NCBI GenBank assembly: GCA_937884235.1
Contig: CALGBT010000266.1
Location: 1-9,199, forward strand
Direction: 5' to 3'
DNA from: an uncultured Pseudomonadota bacterium
GTDB taxonomy: Bacteria; Myxococcota_A; UBA9042; CAIXZC01
Length of the DNA: 9,199 bases
Positions 1 through 6,061 of the stretch are shown in pieces. The notes under the pieces are model-generated. The model was not told the origin of the DNA and searched no databases. It worked only from the letters and a program-made list of their open reading frames with translations. The stretch's first letter is position 1. Each line of letters starts with the position of its first letter. A program made the position numbers and the translations under genes.

Positions 1-2271
1 GATGCCATCCTCGAGGACGTTGACCACCATTCCGCCCCAGAAGATGGCCGATGGATAAAGACCGCCGATTCCCTGAATCCGGGAGTCGTTGCGGGCCCCC
101 AGCCAGCCATCCATGAAGCCGTAGCCCACGAGGTAGTCGTCGTAACCGGTCGGTTGGATGAAAGAGGGCATGCCGTTGGTTTCGCCGCCGCCCTTGAGGT
201 AATTAGGGCCGACCATGACCATGGGTGGCTCGGTGGCGTGCAATCCGACGTAGTAACGTCCCCACATGCCGGCCACGTTGAGGAGCAGGCGATCGACTTC
301 GGGGATATAGCCGGCGGCCCGAATACCGTTTAGCAGCATATCGTGGACGGTTGTAGCCGGGAGGTCTTCGATTCCTTCCATGGTCGGGTCGCAATGTCCC
401 AAGCCGCTGTCACAGCGCGCCAACTGGTGGTCGTAAACGATCTTGGGCTCCTGGCCGTCCACAAAGGCGACCACGAAGAACTCCTCCCAGGCATCCTGAC
501 CGACCTGGACGTACTGCTTGTAGCTGACGAAGAAGAGCTCGTCAGTGGCCGGGAAGAAGTCCAGGGTGAAGGCATCAAAAACCATCTCTTCCGGGGGCAG
601 CACTTCGCTTAGCGCAAGAACGATGCCTTCTGTACTGACAGCCTCTTCCTGCCGCCCATCATCCAGCCAGACACGGTAGATACCGGCGTCCGTTTCGTAG
701 AGAAGATAGCGACCAGTGGAATCGAACTTCGCCCTTGCTCCGTAAGGTACGGGCAAGGAGATCCGGGAGACACCGTCGTCCAGAATGCAGTCGATAGTAT
801 CGCCCTTCTGCTTCAGGCACATGGGCCCGTATGCTGAGGTGCCCCCCAGCAACCCCGAAGCGACTTCTTCCGTCAGCCCGAGCCTGTCGAAGAATCTCTG
901 CACCAGGCCGCTCTCTACATAGGTGAACCTGCCAGGTCGAAAAGGCGCGGGATCGTCACCAATGTAGGCAGGGTCTGTGCCTGTCACTTTCACTTCCAGG
1001 CCATCTGCCGTGGTTCCCCAGTCCGAGGCGATGGTGTAATCGTTGCTTCCTGCAGCCAACTCCTCGTTGTAGGAGAGTCCGTCAGTATCCATGTCCAGCT
1101 TGTCCAGGTTGAAGTGGACCGGGTGGACCGTGTCTTCACCATAGTTGCCAAAGACAAATGCCAATTCCCCTCCGGGGAGAGCGATCAGTGGTTTGGTGCT
1201 GTCCACCGGCCTCACTTTGCCGTCCAATCGGGCGTGGAGCATCGAGAGATATGACGTGTCGTCATAGTCAAAGGGAATTGTGAGGAAACCATTGCCGCCG
1301 GCCCCCCCGGGGCCTATCCAGTCCCCCTTCTTCAAGGTTTTGTTGGCGTAGTCACCGTAGACATAGGGCCACGCCAGCACAGCATTCAACTGGGAACTGT
1401 AGACCAGTTGTTCGGCGAAGAAGAGGGGGTTGTAGTACTGGGAATGTTTGTCACCCCACATCCACACCGCGCCCGGCGCCGCAGGCCGCGGCTGCTTGAC
1501 GATGACGTCGATGGAACCATCCGGGTGGTGTTCCAGAACGTAGGGCATGAGGTCTGTGTAGAACTTCTTCTTGGAGGTGGAAGTGCCGATGAAGCGCACC
1601 GCCACCAGGCTGAAGAGGCGACCATCCGGCAACCAGACCACAGAGCGCAGCTCCCACTGCTTCACTGGCTCCTCGACCACATCCCACGGGCTCGCGTCAC
1701 CAGCGAGTCCCGGATCCACCGGTACGGTGGCGTCAACGTGAGCCAGGTCGATGCGCAATTCGGATGGCGATGTCTCCTGGTTGGGATCGGGGATGACGCA
1801 TCTCAGGCCTTCCCCGGAGATGAAGCAGAAGGCGTTGTCCGGGGCCATGATGAGGGAGTCCGGATGAAGGTCAATGTCATGCTTTCCAAGATCTTCGAAG
1901 ATGTAGTTGCCGTCGCCGTCATCACACTTCAAGAAACCAAGGAAGCGCCCCTCGGTACCCCAGGAGAAGGTAGCTACTCCTGAGTGGTCCCAACGCATCG
2001 CCGCCACATATGTGCCCGCGGTCAGTTCGGGTACCACTTCCGCGGCCTCCAGATCATTGGTGTCATGGCAGGCGATCGGTTTGGTGAGCCCCCCCCCGGA
2101 GAACCCCTGGTAGAGGTAACCATCCGTATCCAATCCGATGGGTGACTGGGTTTTGGAGCCTGCGATGGTCGTCATGTAGACGCCGTCAATTGAATAGAGA
2201 TCCTGAGCCTGCAGAGTGGTGGCTGCCACCAGACCCACCAGAAGCAGCGCTATCGACAAGGTGGTCCTCAT
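1..2271 (-). CDS. Large secreted protein of unknown function, 3' end beyond window
   Basis: The reading frame is open from the ATG at 2271 to the left edge (757 codons, no stop), so the C-terminus is missing. Residues 1-22 form a typical Sec signal peptide: a short basic start, a Leu/Ala/Val core and a signal peptidase I site after LQA (mature protein begins QD). The rest is rich in aromatic and acidic residues with scattered short beta-type stretches, which suggests an extracytoplasmic beta-rich fold, possibly propeller-like. An Asp-rich loop DMDTDGL followed by NEE (residues 393-404) resembles a thrombospondin type 3 calcium-binding motif. A degenerate second copy ends in GTDP (431-434). 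Cysteines 620 and 627 could form a disulfide. The start overlaps the stop of the upstream MORN lipoprotein gene as ATGA, so the two are probably translationally coupled. A run of nine G lies in codons 59-61. I do not recognise the family, and catalytic motifs were not seen. Confidence 0.85.
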   Translation of the reverse strand, partial: MRTTLSIALLLVGLVAATTLQAQDLYSIDGVYMTTIAGSKTQSPIGLDTDGYLYQGFSGGGLTKPIACHDTNDLEAAEVVPELTAGTYVAAMRWDHSGVATFSWGTEGRFLGFLKCDDGDGNYIFEDLGKHDIDLHPDSLIMAPDNAFCFISGEGLRCVIPDPNQETSPSELRIDLAHVDATVPVDPGLAGDASPWDVVEEPVKQWELRSVVWLPDGRLFSLVAVRFIGTSTSKKKFYTDLMPYVLEHHPDGSIDVIVKQPRPAAPGAVWMWGDKHSQYYNPLFFAEQLVYSSQLNAVLAWPYVYGDYANKTLKKGDWIGPGGAGGNGFLTIPFDYDDTSYLSMLHARLDGKVRPVDSTKPLIALPGGELAFVFGNYGEDTVHPVHFNLDKLDMDTDGLSYNEELAAGSNDYTIASDWGTTADGLEVKVTGTDPAYIGDDPAPFRPGRFTYVESGLVQRFFDRLGLTEEVASGLLGGTSAYGPMCLKQKGDTIDCILDDGVSRISLPVPYGARAKFDSTGRYLLYETDAGIYRVWLDDGRQEEAVSTEGIVLALSEVLPPEEMVFDAFTLDFFPATDELFFVSYKQYVQVGQDAWEEFFVVAFVDGQEPKIVYDHQLARCDSGLGHCDPTMEGIEDLPATTVHDMLLNGIRAAGYIPEVDRLLLNVAGMWGRYYVGLHATEPPMVMVGPNYLKGGGETNGMPSFIQPTGYDDYLVGYGFMDGWLGARNDSRIQGIGGLYPSAIFWGGMVVNVLEDGI

Positions 2272-3794
2272 TTCGGGTACCCCCAGTCATCGAATTCTTC
2301 GGATGTCTCATTGCCTTCTTCGTCCCAGTAGGTCCAGACTCCTTGCTTGTAGTTCATGTGGTACTTCCCTTCGGCTTTCTTGTTGCCGTCCTCATACCAA
2401 CTCGTGCTCCAACCAAAACGTTGCGCCTGGTGGTAGCTCTCTTCCGTTGACATCTGGCCGTTCTCATAGAAGTACTGCCAGGTGTACTCTCCCAGTCCGG
2501 TCAGGAAGTAACCAATCGTGCGGACTGTGCCATCGGGCCAGTAGCTGGTCCAGGGGCCTTCCCGCAGATTGTCGATGTAAAGTATCTCTGACTCCAAGGT
2601 CCCCGCAGTTTCCCACGTGTAGGTCCAGATGCCATTGATGATGCCCATGGCATACGAGCCCACCCCGACCATTCTCAGACCGGTGGCGGTGTCGATTACC
2701 CACATCTTCCAGTCGCCCACCGGGTTCTGCATCACATACGCCCCTTCCATTTGCGGTTGCCCGTGATCGTCCCACCACATCCAGAGGCCGTCGCGGAAAT
2801 CGTCGATGTAGTCACCCTCGCTGGCCGGCAGGCCATTGTCCCACTGGCTGGTCCAGTGGCCATGCCGACGTCCATCGCGGTATGGGCCGGCGCTCTCCGC
2901 ATTGCCGTTGGGGTGGAAACCCTCAAATGAGCCGTCCAGCAGCCCGTCTTTCCAGGTTTCGTTGGACCGGGTGATCCCGTCTGGCCACCACCTGTTCCAG
3001 TTACCCGTCTTCAGGTCCGCGCTGTAGCTGCCCTGCCACTCCCGAAAACCATTGGCGAACCACCCGGTCCACTCTCCGGTTCGCTCGTCGGCGGCAAATG
3101 AGCCGGCCTCAATGGGCATACCGTCGCCCCGCCAGAAGTGCCACGGCCCTTCTCGCTTGCCCCCTTCATACGCACCCTGAGCGATGACCGCCCCCAACTG
3201 GTTCCAGGTTGTCCAGATGCCGGTGCGTTGGTCGTCTTTGTATGCGCCAGTAGCTCCCGCAACGCCATCCCAGCCATCGGTCGTCGCCGGGGCCATGGTG
3301 ATGCCCTCGGGGGGCTCCCAGGCGGGGCTGCCGTCGCAAGGTGCATAGGTTGCCTCACTGACCGCATCTCCCAGTTCGTCAAAATCAAGCCAGAGGCCAC
3401 AGCCGTTGCCGCCGGCAAAGGGGTGCTCCCAGCGCAAGGTGCCGTTCTCGTCATACCCTCGCCAGCTTCCATCGGCGAGTCCCTGCGCGTATGAGCCTTC
3501 CTGAGAAACTACCAGTCCCCCCTCGTGCCACCAGGTCCATGTGCTGGTGGCCAGTCCGTTGTCGAAGGCCCCGGCAACCACCGTCTTTCCGTACCTATCG
3601 TCCATGCGGTACTCGCCATGGGGGACGCCGGATGGCAAGCGGCAATAGACGTAGGTGCCTTCCATGGCCGGCAACTCGATGAGGAATCCCCCCCCTTTGC
3701 ATGGGGTCTGTTCCATCTCGTCGTTGCAGCCGATTCCCGCGAGGGCAAGAAGAGCCACTGCTGTGGCGATGCCCAGCCTTGTCGTAGTTATCAC
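2268..3794 (-). CDS. MORN_2-repeat lipoprotein (YwqK-like repeat family)
   Basis: This 508-residue protein starts with a hydrophobic segment ending in a cysteine (C23, context AGIGC). That reads as a lipoprotein signal, although the -3 residue is Gly rather than the usual Leu. The rest is about 17 tandem repeats of 23-24 residues with the pattern G.W..W...G....G.Y..G, for example GPWTSYWPDG. This is the MORN variant (MORN_2) found in proteins often labelled 'YwqK family antitoxin', a label with little meaning here. Such repeats form extended beta-hairpin arrays that usually mediate surface or protein contacts. One repeat near residues 130-175 carries an insertion with two cysteines. I chose the GTG at 3794 because GGAGGTG lies six bases upstream. 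An in-frame ATG at 3854 would add 20 residues before the signal and has no ribosome site. The stop overlaps the next gene by ATGA. A run of eight G lies about 34 codons into the protein. The ligand or role is unknown. Confidence 0.88.
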   Translation of the reverse strand: MITTTRLGIATAVALLALAGIGCNDEMEQTPCKGGGFLIELPAMEGTYVYCRLPSGVPHGEYRMDDRYGKTVVAGAFDNGLATSTWTWWHEGGLVVSQEGSYAQGLADGSWRGYDENGTLRWEHPFAGGNGCGLWLDFDELGDAVSEATYAPCDGSPAWEPPEGITMAPATTDGWDGVAGATGAYKDDQRTGIWTTWNQLGAVIAQGAYEGGKREGPWHFWRGDGMPIEAGSFAADERTGEWTGWFANGFREWQGSYSADLKTGNWNRWWPDGITRSNETWKDGLLDGSFEGFHPNGNAESAGPYRDGRRHGHWTSQWDNGLPASEGDYIDDFRDGLWMWWDDHGQPQMEGAYVMQNPVGDWKMWVIDTATGLRMVGVGSYAMGIINGIWTYTWETAGTLESEILYIDNLREGPWTSYWPDGTVRTIGYFLTGLGEYTWQYFYENGQMSTEESYHQAQRFGWSTSWYEDGNKKAEGKYHMNYKQGVWTYWDEEGNETSEEFDDWGYPK

Positions 3795-3800
3795 TGTTAC

Positions 3801-3807
3801 CACCTCC
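3801..3807 (-). promoter_or_regulatory. Shine-Dalgarno site deciding a GTG start
   Basis: GGAGGTG on the minus strand ends six bases before a GTG codon. This supports the GTG as the start of the MORN lipoprotein gene over the ATG 60 bases further upstream. It also places the hydrophobic signal right at the N-terminus, as expected for a lipoprotein. Confidence 0.75.
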
Positions 3808-3854
3808 GACCATGTCCCGGAGCGATTATGCCGGACAAGGCAGTTGCTCTGCAA

Positions 3855-3869
3855 GCATCTGTTAGATGC
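3855..3869 (-). promoter_or_regulatory. Perfect 6-bp inverted repeat at the predicted operon start
   Basis: GCATCT and AGATGC flank a three-base centre. The repeat lies immediately downstream of the candidate -10 box, so it could be an operator at +1 or a small hairpin at the 5' end of the mRNA. It could also be coincidence, since the stem is short. Confidence 0.35.
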
Positions 3870-3874
3870 ACCGT

Positions 3875-3901
3875 ATTATGACAGATAAGACACTATCACA
3901 A
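3875..3901 (-). promoter_or_regulatory. Candidate sigma-70 promoter for the MORN/secreted-protein operon
   Basis: On the minus strand TTGTGA (3901-3896) is followed after 15 bases by CATAAT (3880-3875), which matches the -10 consensus at five of six positions. The 15-base spacer is short; taking TAATAC as the -10 gives 17 bases but a poorer hexamer. The predicted transcript start falls near 3868, giving a leader of about 75 bases. No other comparable promoter was seen upstream of this operon. Confidence 0.4.
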
Positions 3902-3967
3902 GGGGCACCTGGAGTCTGATTGTAGGAGTGTGGGTGGGGCGGGGTACGGCAAAGACACGGGTGGTGC

Positions 3968-4007
3968 GGGGAGATCGTTCGACTACGCTGCGCTCCGCTC
4001 ACGATGA
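3968..4007. repeat. Probable dispersed intergenic hairpin repeat
   Basis: Read on the minus strand this is GTCATCGTGAGC, then several AGCG/AGCG-like units, then GTCGAACGATCTCC. It closely resembles a common dispersed intergenic element of the form GTCATCCTGAGC...GTCGAAGGATCTC that I know from many environmental bacterial genomes. The arms ATCGT (3974-3978) and ACGAT (4001-4005) are complementary. Relative to that remembered form both arms differ by a matching change (CC/GG to CG/CG), which keeps the pairing. Only one copy is in the window, so dispersion is assumed and not shown. Confidence 0.5.
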
Positions 4008-4090
4008 CCTGGGAATCACGGTACCGCGCAATTGCCTCGATTGTAGACCGCCGACTGGTCATCACAGATCTGATAGGCTAGACTCAGCCA

Positions 4091-5287
4091 ATGAATACTG
4101 TGCAAACAACTGCAATCCCGGTACTCCTCATGGTGGCCTGCATGGCCTGCTCAACATCGACCGGCGCCGATGTCGAGGCTGGCGGGCTGGATGCTGCCGA
4201 CAGCCGCATTACTTCGGATGCTGAGGACGTCGTCACGGACTCGGCTGATATCGCCGGCGCCGACGTGGTCTTTCCTGACCTGGCCTTCGACTCCAGCCTG
4301 CCGGCGCTGCGGCGCGTGCCCGGCGAGTGGGAGCAGCAAGCGGCCACCTGGATGCAGTGGCCGACGCAGTGGGAGGCCTCGCTGCGGCCGGATTTTGCTC
4401 GCATTGTCGGGGTGGTGCAGCAGTACCAGCCGGTCCACCTCCTGACCCTCGACAGTAGCCTGGAGCAGGACGCTCGGACACGCATCGCCGAATTCGGCGG
4501 TGACCCCGATGACGTCACCTACCACCACGTCGGCTACGACAACAGTTGGTTGCGCGACAACGGGCCAATCTATGTTTTCGGTAACGACAGCCTGGAACTG
4601 CAAGACTGGGGCTTTGACGGCTGGGGCGGCAACTTCGGGGCGGAGGTGCCGTCCCTGCTGGATGACGCGGTCCCGTCGGTTCTTGCTGCCCTGCTCCACC
4701 TGCCCTACGTCGACTACAACGACTACATCCTGGAACGGGGCAACCTCGAGGCCAACGGGCAGGGCACTCTGATCCTCGGCTGGGATTGCCAGGCGGATCG
4801 CAATCCCGGTTGGGACAAGGCTGCCACCGCCGCGCTCTTCGCCGAGCGTCTGGGGGCCAAGCAGGTCATCTGGGTCCACGGCCACGATCCCGCCGATGGT
4901 ACTACCGGCCACGTCGACGGAGTTGTCAGGTTCGTTGATGAGAATACGGTTGCCGTCGCCCGCTCACTCATCCCCGGCGACCCCAACTCCAAAGACCTGG
5001 AAGATGCGGCCCAGACCCTGGCCCATGCCGGCTTCGAAGTCGTTCGCATCGATATCCCAGGCACCATCAAATATCGGGGCGAGGACCTGCCGGCCATGTA
5101 CATGAACTGGCTCGTGGGCAACGGCTTCGTCGCCGCCATGGCCTTTGGCAACGAGGTCTGGGATGCCTCAGCCAAGGCAACCCTCTCCAGCCTCTTCCCC
5201 AACCGCACCGTCCATCTCATCGAGACCATGGAACTCTGGTACAACGGCGGCGGCATTCACTGCGTCACCAACGACCAGCCGCAGTAA
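4091..5287 (+). CDS. Agmatine deiminase / peptidylarginine deiminase family lipoprotein
   Basis: This 398-residue protein belongs to the guanidine-hydrolysing family that includes agmatine deiminase and Porphyromonas peptidylarginine deiminase; these enzymes release ammonia from a guanidino group. The visible motifs are W-L-R-D-N-G-P at 153-159 (substrate-binding Asp156), G-H-V-D-G at 273-277 (His274, Asp276) and G-G-G-I-H-C at 386-391 (nucleophile Cys391), followed by a near-terminal Gln-Pro. The usual E-G-G-N motif reads E-R-G-N at 215-218. The N-terminus is hydrophobic with cysteines at 17 and 20, either of which could be lipidated. About 45 Asp/Ala/Ser-rich residues then precede the catalytic domain, a typical lipoprotein linker. 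The n-region lacks Lys or Arg, which is unusual. A stop in frame just upstream fixes the ATG as the earliest start, but no clear ribosome site precedes it. Export makes cytoplasmic agmatine/putrescine metabolism less likely; peptide or free arginine is possible. The substrate cannot be read from sequence. Confidence 0.9.
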   Translation: MNTVQTTAIPVLLMVACMACSTSTGADVEAGGLDAADSRITSDAEDVVTDSADIAGADVVFPDLAFDSSLPALRRVPGEWEQQAATWMQWPTQWEASLRPDFARIVGVVQQYQPVHLLTLDSSLEQDARTRIAEFGGDPDDVTYHHVGYDNSWLRDNGPIYVFGNDSLELQDWGFDGWGGNFGAEVPSLLDDAVPSVLAALLHLPYVDYNDYILERGNLEANGQGTLILGWDCQADRNPGWDKAATAALFAERLGAKQVIWVHGHDPADGTTGHVDGVVRFVDENTVAVARSLIPGDPNSKDLEDAAQTLAHAGFEVVRIDIPGTIKYRGEDLPAMYMNWLVGNGFVAAMAFGNEVWDASAKATLSSLFPNRTVHLIETMELWYNGGGIHCVTNDQPQ

Positions 5288-5365
5288 GCTGGACCCCACT
5301 GTCTGGTGTGTAATCCCATAGCGTAACCCACTGTGAGCAAGTCTCTGGTTCGTCTGCAATGGAGA

Positions 5366-5445
5366 GAAACCGAAGCACGGGTTTCCCCACCGACACCATC
5401 TGTCGGCCCCCCACCTGTATCCTCCTCTCAAACGGGGGGGATACC
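5366..5445 (+). promoter_or_regulatory. Structured mRNA leader with ribosome-site-sequestering hairpin
   Basis: Three hairpins follow one another. The first is GAAACC/GGTTTC (5366-5371 with 5380-5385, loop 8). The second is CCGACA/TGTCGG (5390-5395 with 5401-5406, loop 5). The third pairs 5417-5427 with 5434-5444 over 11 positions, two of them G-U, around a six-base loop. The 3' arm of the third contains the seven-G run that serves as ribosome site for the ATG at 5446, and its 5' arm contains CCTCCT, which mimics the 16S anti-Shine-Dalgarno. The C-run at 5407-5412 could pair with the same G-run instead, giving an alternative fold. The pairings are seen in sequence; regulation by them is inferred. 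No known riboswitch class was recognised. Confidence 0.5.
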
Positions 5446-6027
5446 ATGCATCTGGCAACCATAGACGGGAAGGAGTTGACGCGTGCGCTGCGCTGGTTGA
5501 AGAGCTCGCCGGGCAAGAAGTTGGGGTCGGCATTCTGGCTCTTTGGGGAGGACCTCCGGTTGGAGTGGTCGGGGGCCGTTCGCTCGCTCGATGCCCAGGT
5601 GTGGCAGCCCGTTGCGGACGGCATTATGGTTGATTGCGAGGCCATGAAACACGTCACGGCTCGGCTCACTTACTCTGGGCCAACGGAAATCCGATTTGCC
5701 GATAGCCAATTGCTCATTGGCCGGGACCGCTTCGCCGCTCAGCGGGCGGCTGGGCCTCGGGCGTTTGCTCTGCCGGTGGATGCCGATGAGGGTGATGTCC
5801 TGCTGGCGTTGCTCGGTTATGGCCACGATGCAACGGCCCAATCCGGTTACGAGGAGGCCGGTGCCAAGGCAGTTGAGAGGCTGGAAGAGAGCCTCATCGC
5901 GGTGGGCAAAGCAACCCGCTGGACCGGCCTGAGCCAATATCGACTGGGCGAAATAGTCATGGAGGAACTTGGTGCCATGGCCCAACGCCAGAAGCAGCGC
6001 TATGCCATCGATAACCACGGGGAGTGA
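5446..6027 (+). CDS. Unknown 193-residue protein, possibly sliding-clamp-like
   Basis: This soluble protein has no signal or membrane segment. I chose the ATG at 5446 because a G-rich ribosome site lies just before it. An in-frame ATG at 5359 would add 29 residues encoded by the hairpin leader and has no ribosome site. Residues 1-105 alternate short helices and hydrophobic strands, starting IDGKELTRALRWL and continuing with L-R-L-E-W-S-G, I-R-F-A-D and L-L-I-G-R. This pattern recalls a single repeat of a beta-clamp or PCNA fold, but that is an impression from spacing and not a family match. Residues 125-193 look mostly helical and charged. It converges on the AAA+ ATPase gene with a 34-base gap. 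A function cannot be assigned. The alternative is a lineage-specific protein that only happens to have an alpha/beta pattern. Confidence 0.75.
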   Translation: MHLATIDGKELTRALRWLKSSPGKKLGSAFWLFGEDLRLEWSGAVRSLDAQVWQPVADGIMVDCEAMKHVTARLTYSGPTEIRFADSQLLIGRDRFAAQRAAGPRAFALPVDADEGDVLLALLGYGHDATAQSGYEEAGAKAVERLEESLIAVGKATRWTGLSQYRLGEIVMEELGAMAQRQKQRYAIDNHGE

Positions 6028-6045
6028 TGGCGGTTCTCCTCCATC
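6026..6045. terminator. Weak candidate bidirectional terminator between convergent genes
   Basis: GATGG (6026-6030) and CCATC (6041-6045) can pair across a ten-base loop and overlap the stop of the plus-strand gene, in the 34-base convergent gap. There is no strong T-run on either side, so this is only a possible terminator. Confidence 0.25.
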
Positions 6046-6061
6046 GTTTGTGCTCTTCCCC

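Larger units (their letters stand above)
3795..4090. other. Divergent intergenic region between lipoprotein operon and deiminase gene
   Basis: About 296 bases lie between the two start codons. The part nearest the minus-strand operon holds its ribosome site, a small hairpin and a promoter candidate. The middle has a G-rich stretch (3932-3971) and a hairpin repeat (3968-4007). In the last 80 bases before the deiminase gene I could not find a convincing promoter or Shine-Dalgarno site. No open frame here looks like a real gene. Confidence 0.7.

Noticed and set aside
1408..1983. Open frame of 191 codons on the plus strand
   Set aside because: It lies opposite the large secreted-protein frame, which runs unbroken for 757 codons with a signal peptide; the plus frame has no ribosome site or domain.
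2268..3794. Antitoxin function for the MORN-repeat protein
   Set aside because: The 'YwqK antitoxin' label is widely propagated to any MORN_2 protein; here there is a lipoprotein signal, many more repeats and no small toxin gene beside it.
4151..4912. Open frame of 253 codons on the minus strand
   Set aside because: It lies antisense within the deiminase gene, whose motifs are clear; GC-rich coding DNA often gives such shadow frames and its translation shows no recognisable domain.
5359..5445. Upstream ATG adding 29 residues to the 193-residue protein
   Set aside because: No ribosome site precedes it, the extra residues look non-globular, and the same bases form three hairpins leading to a G-rich site at the downstream ATG.
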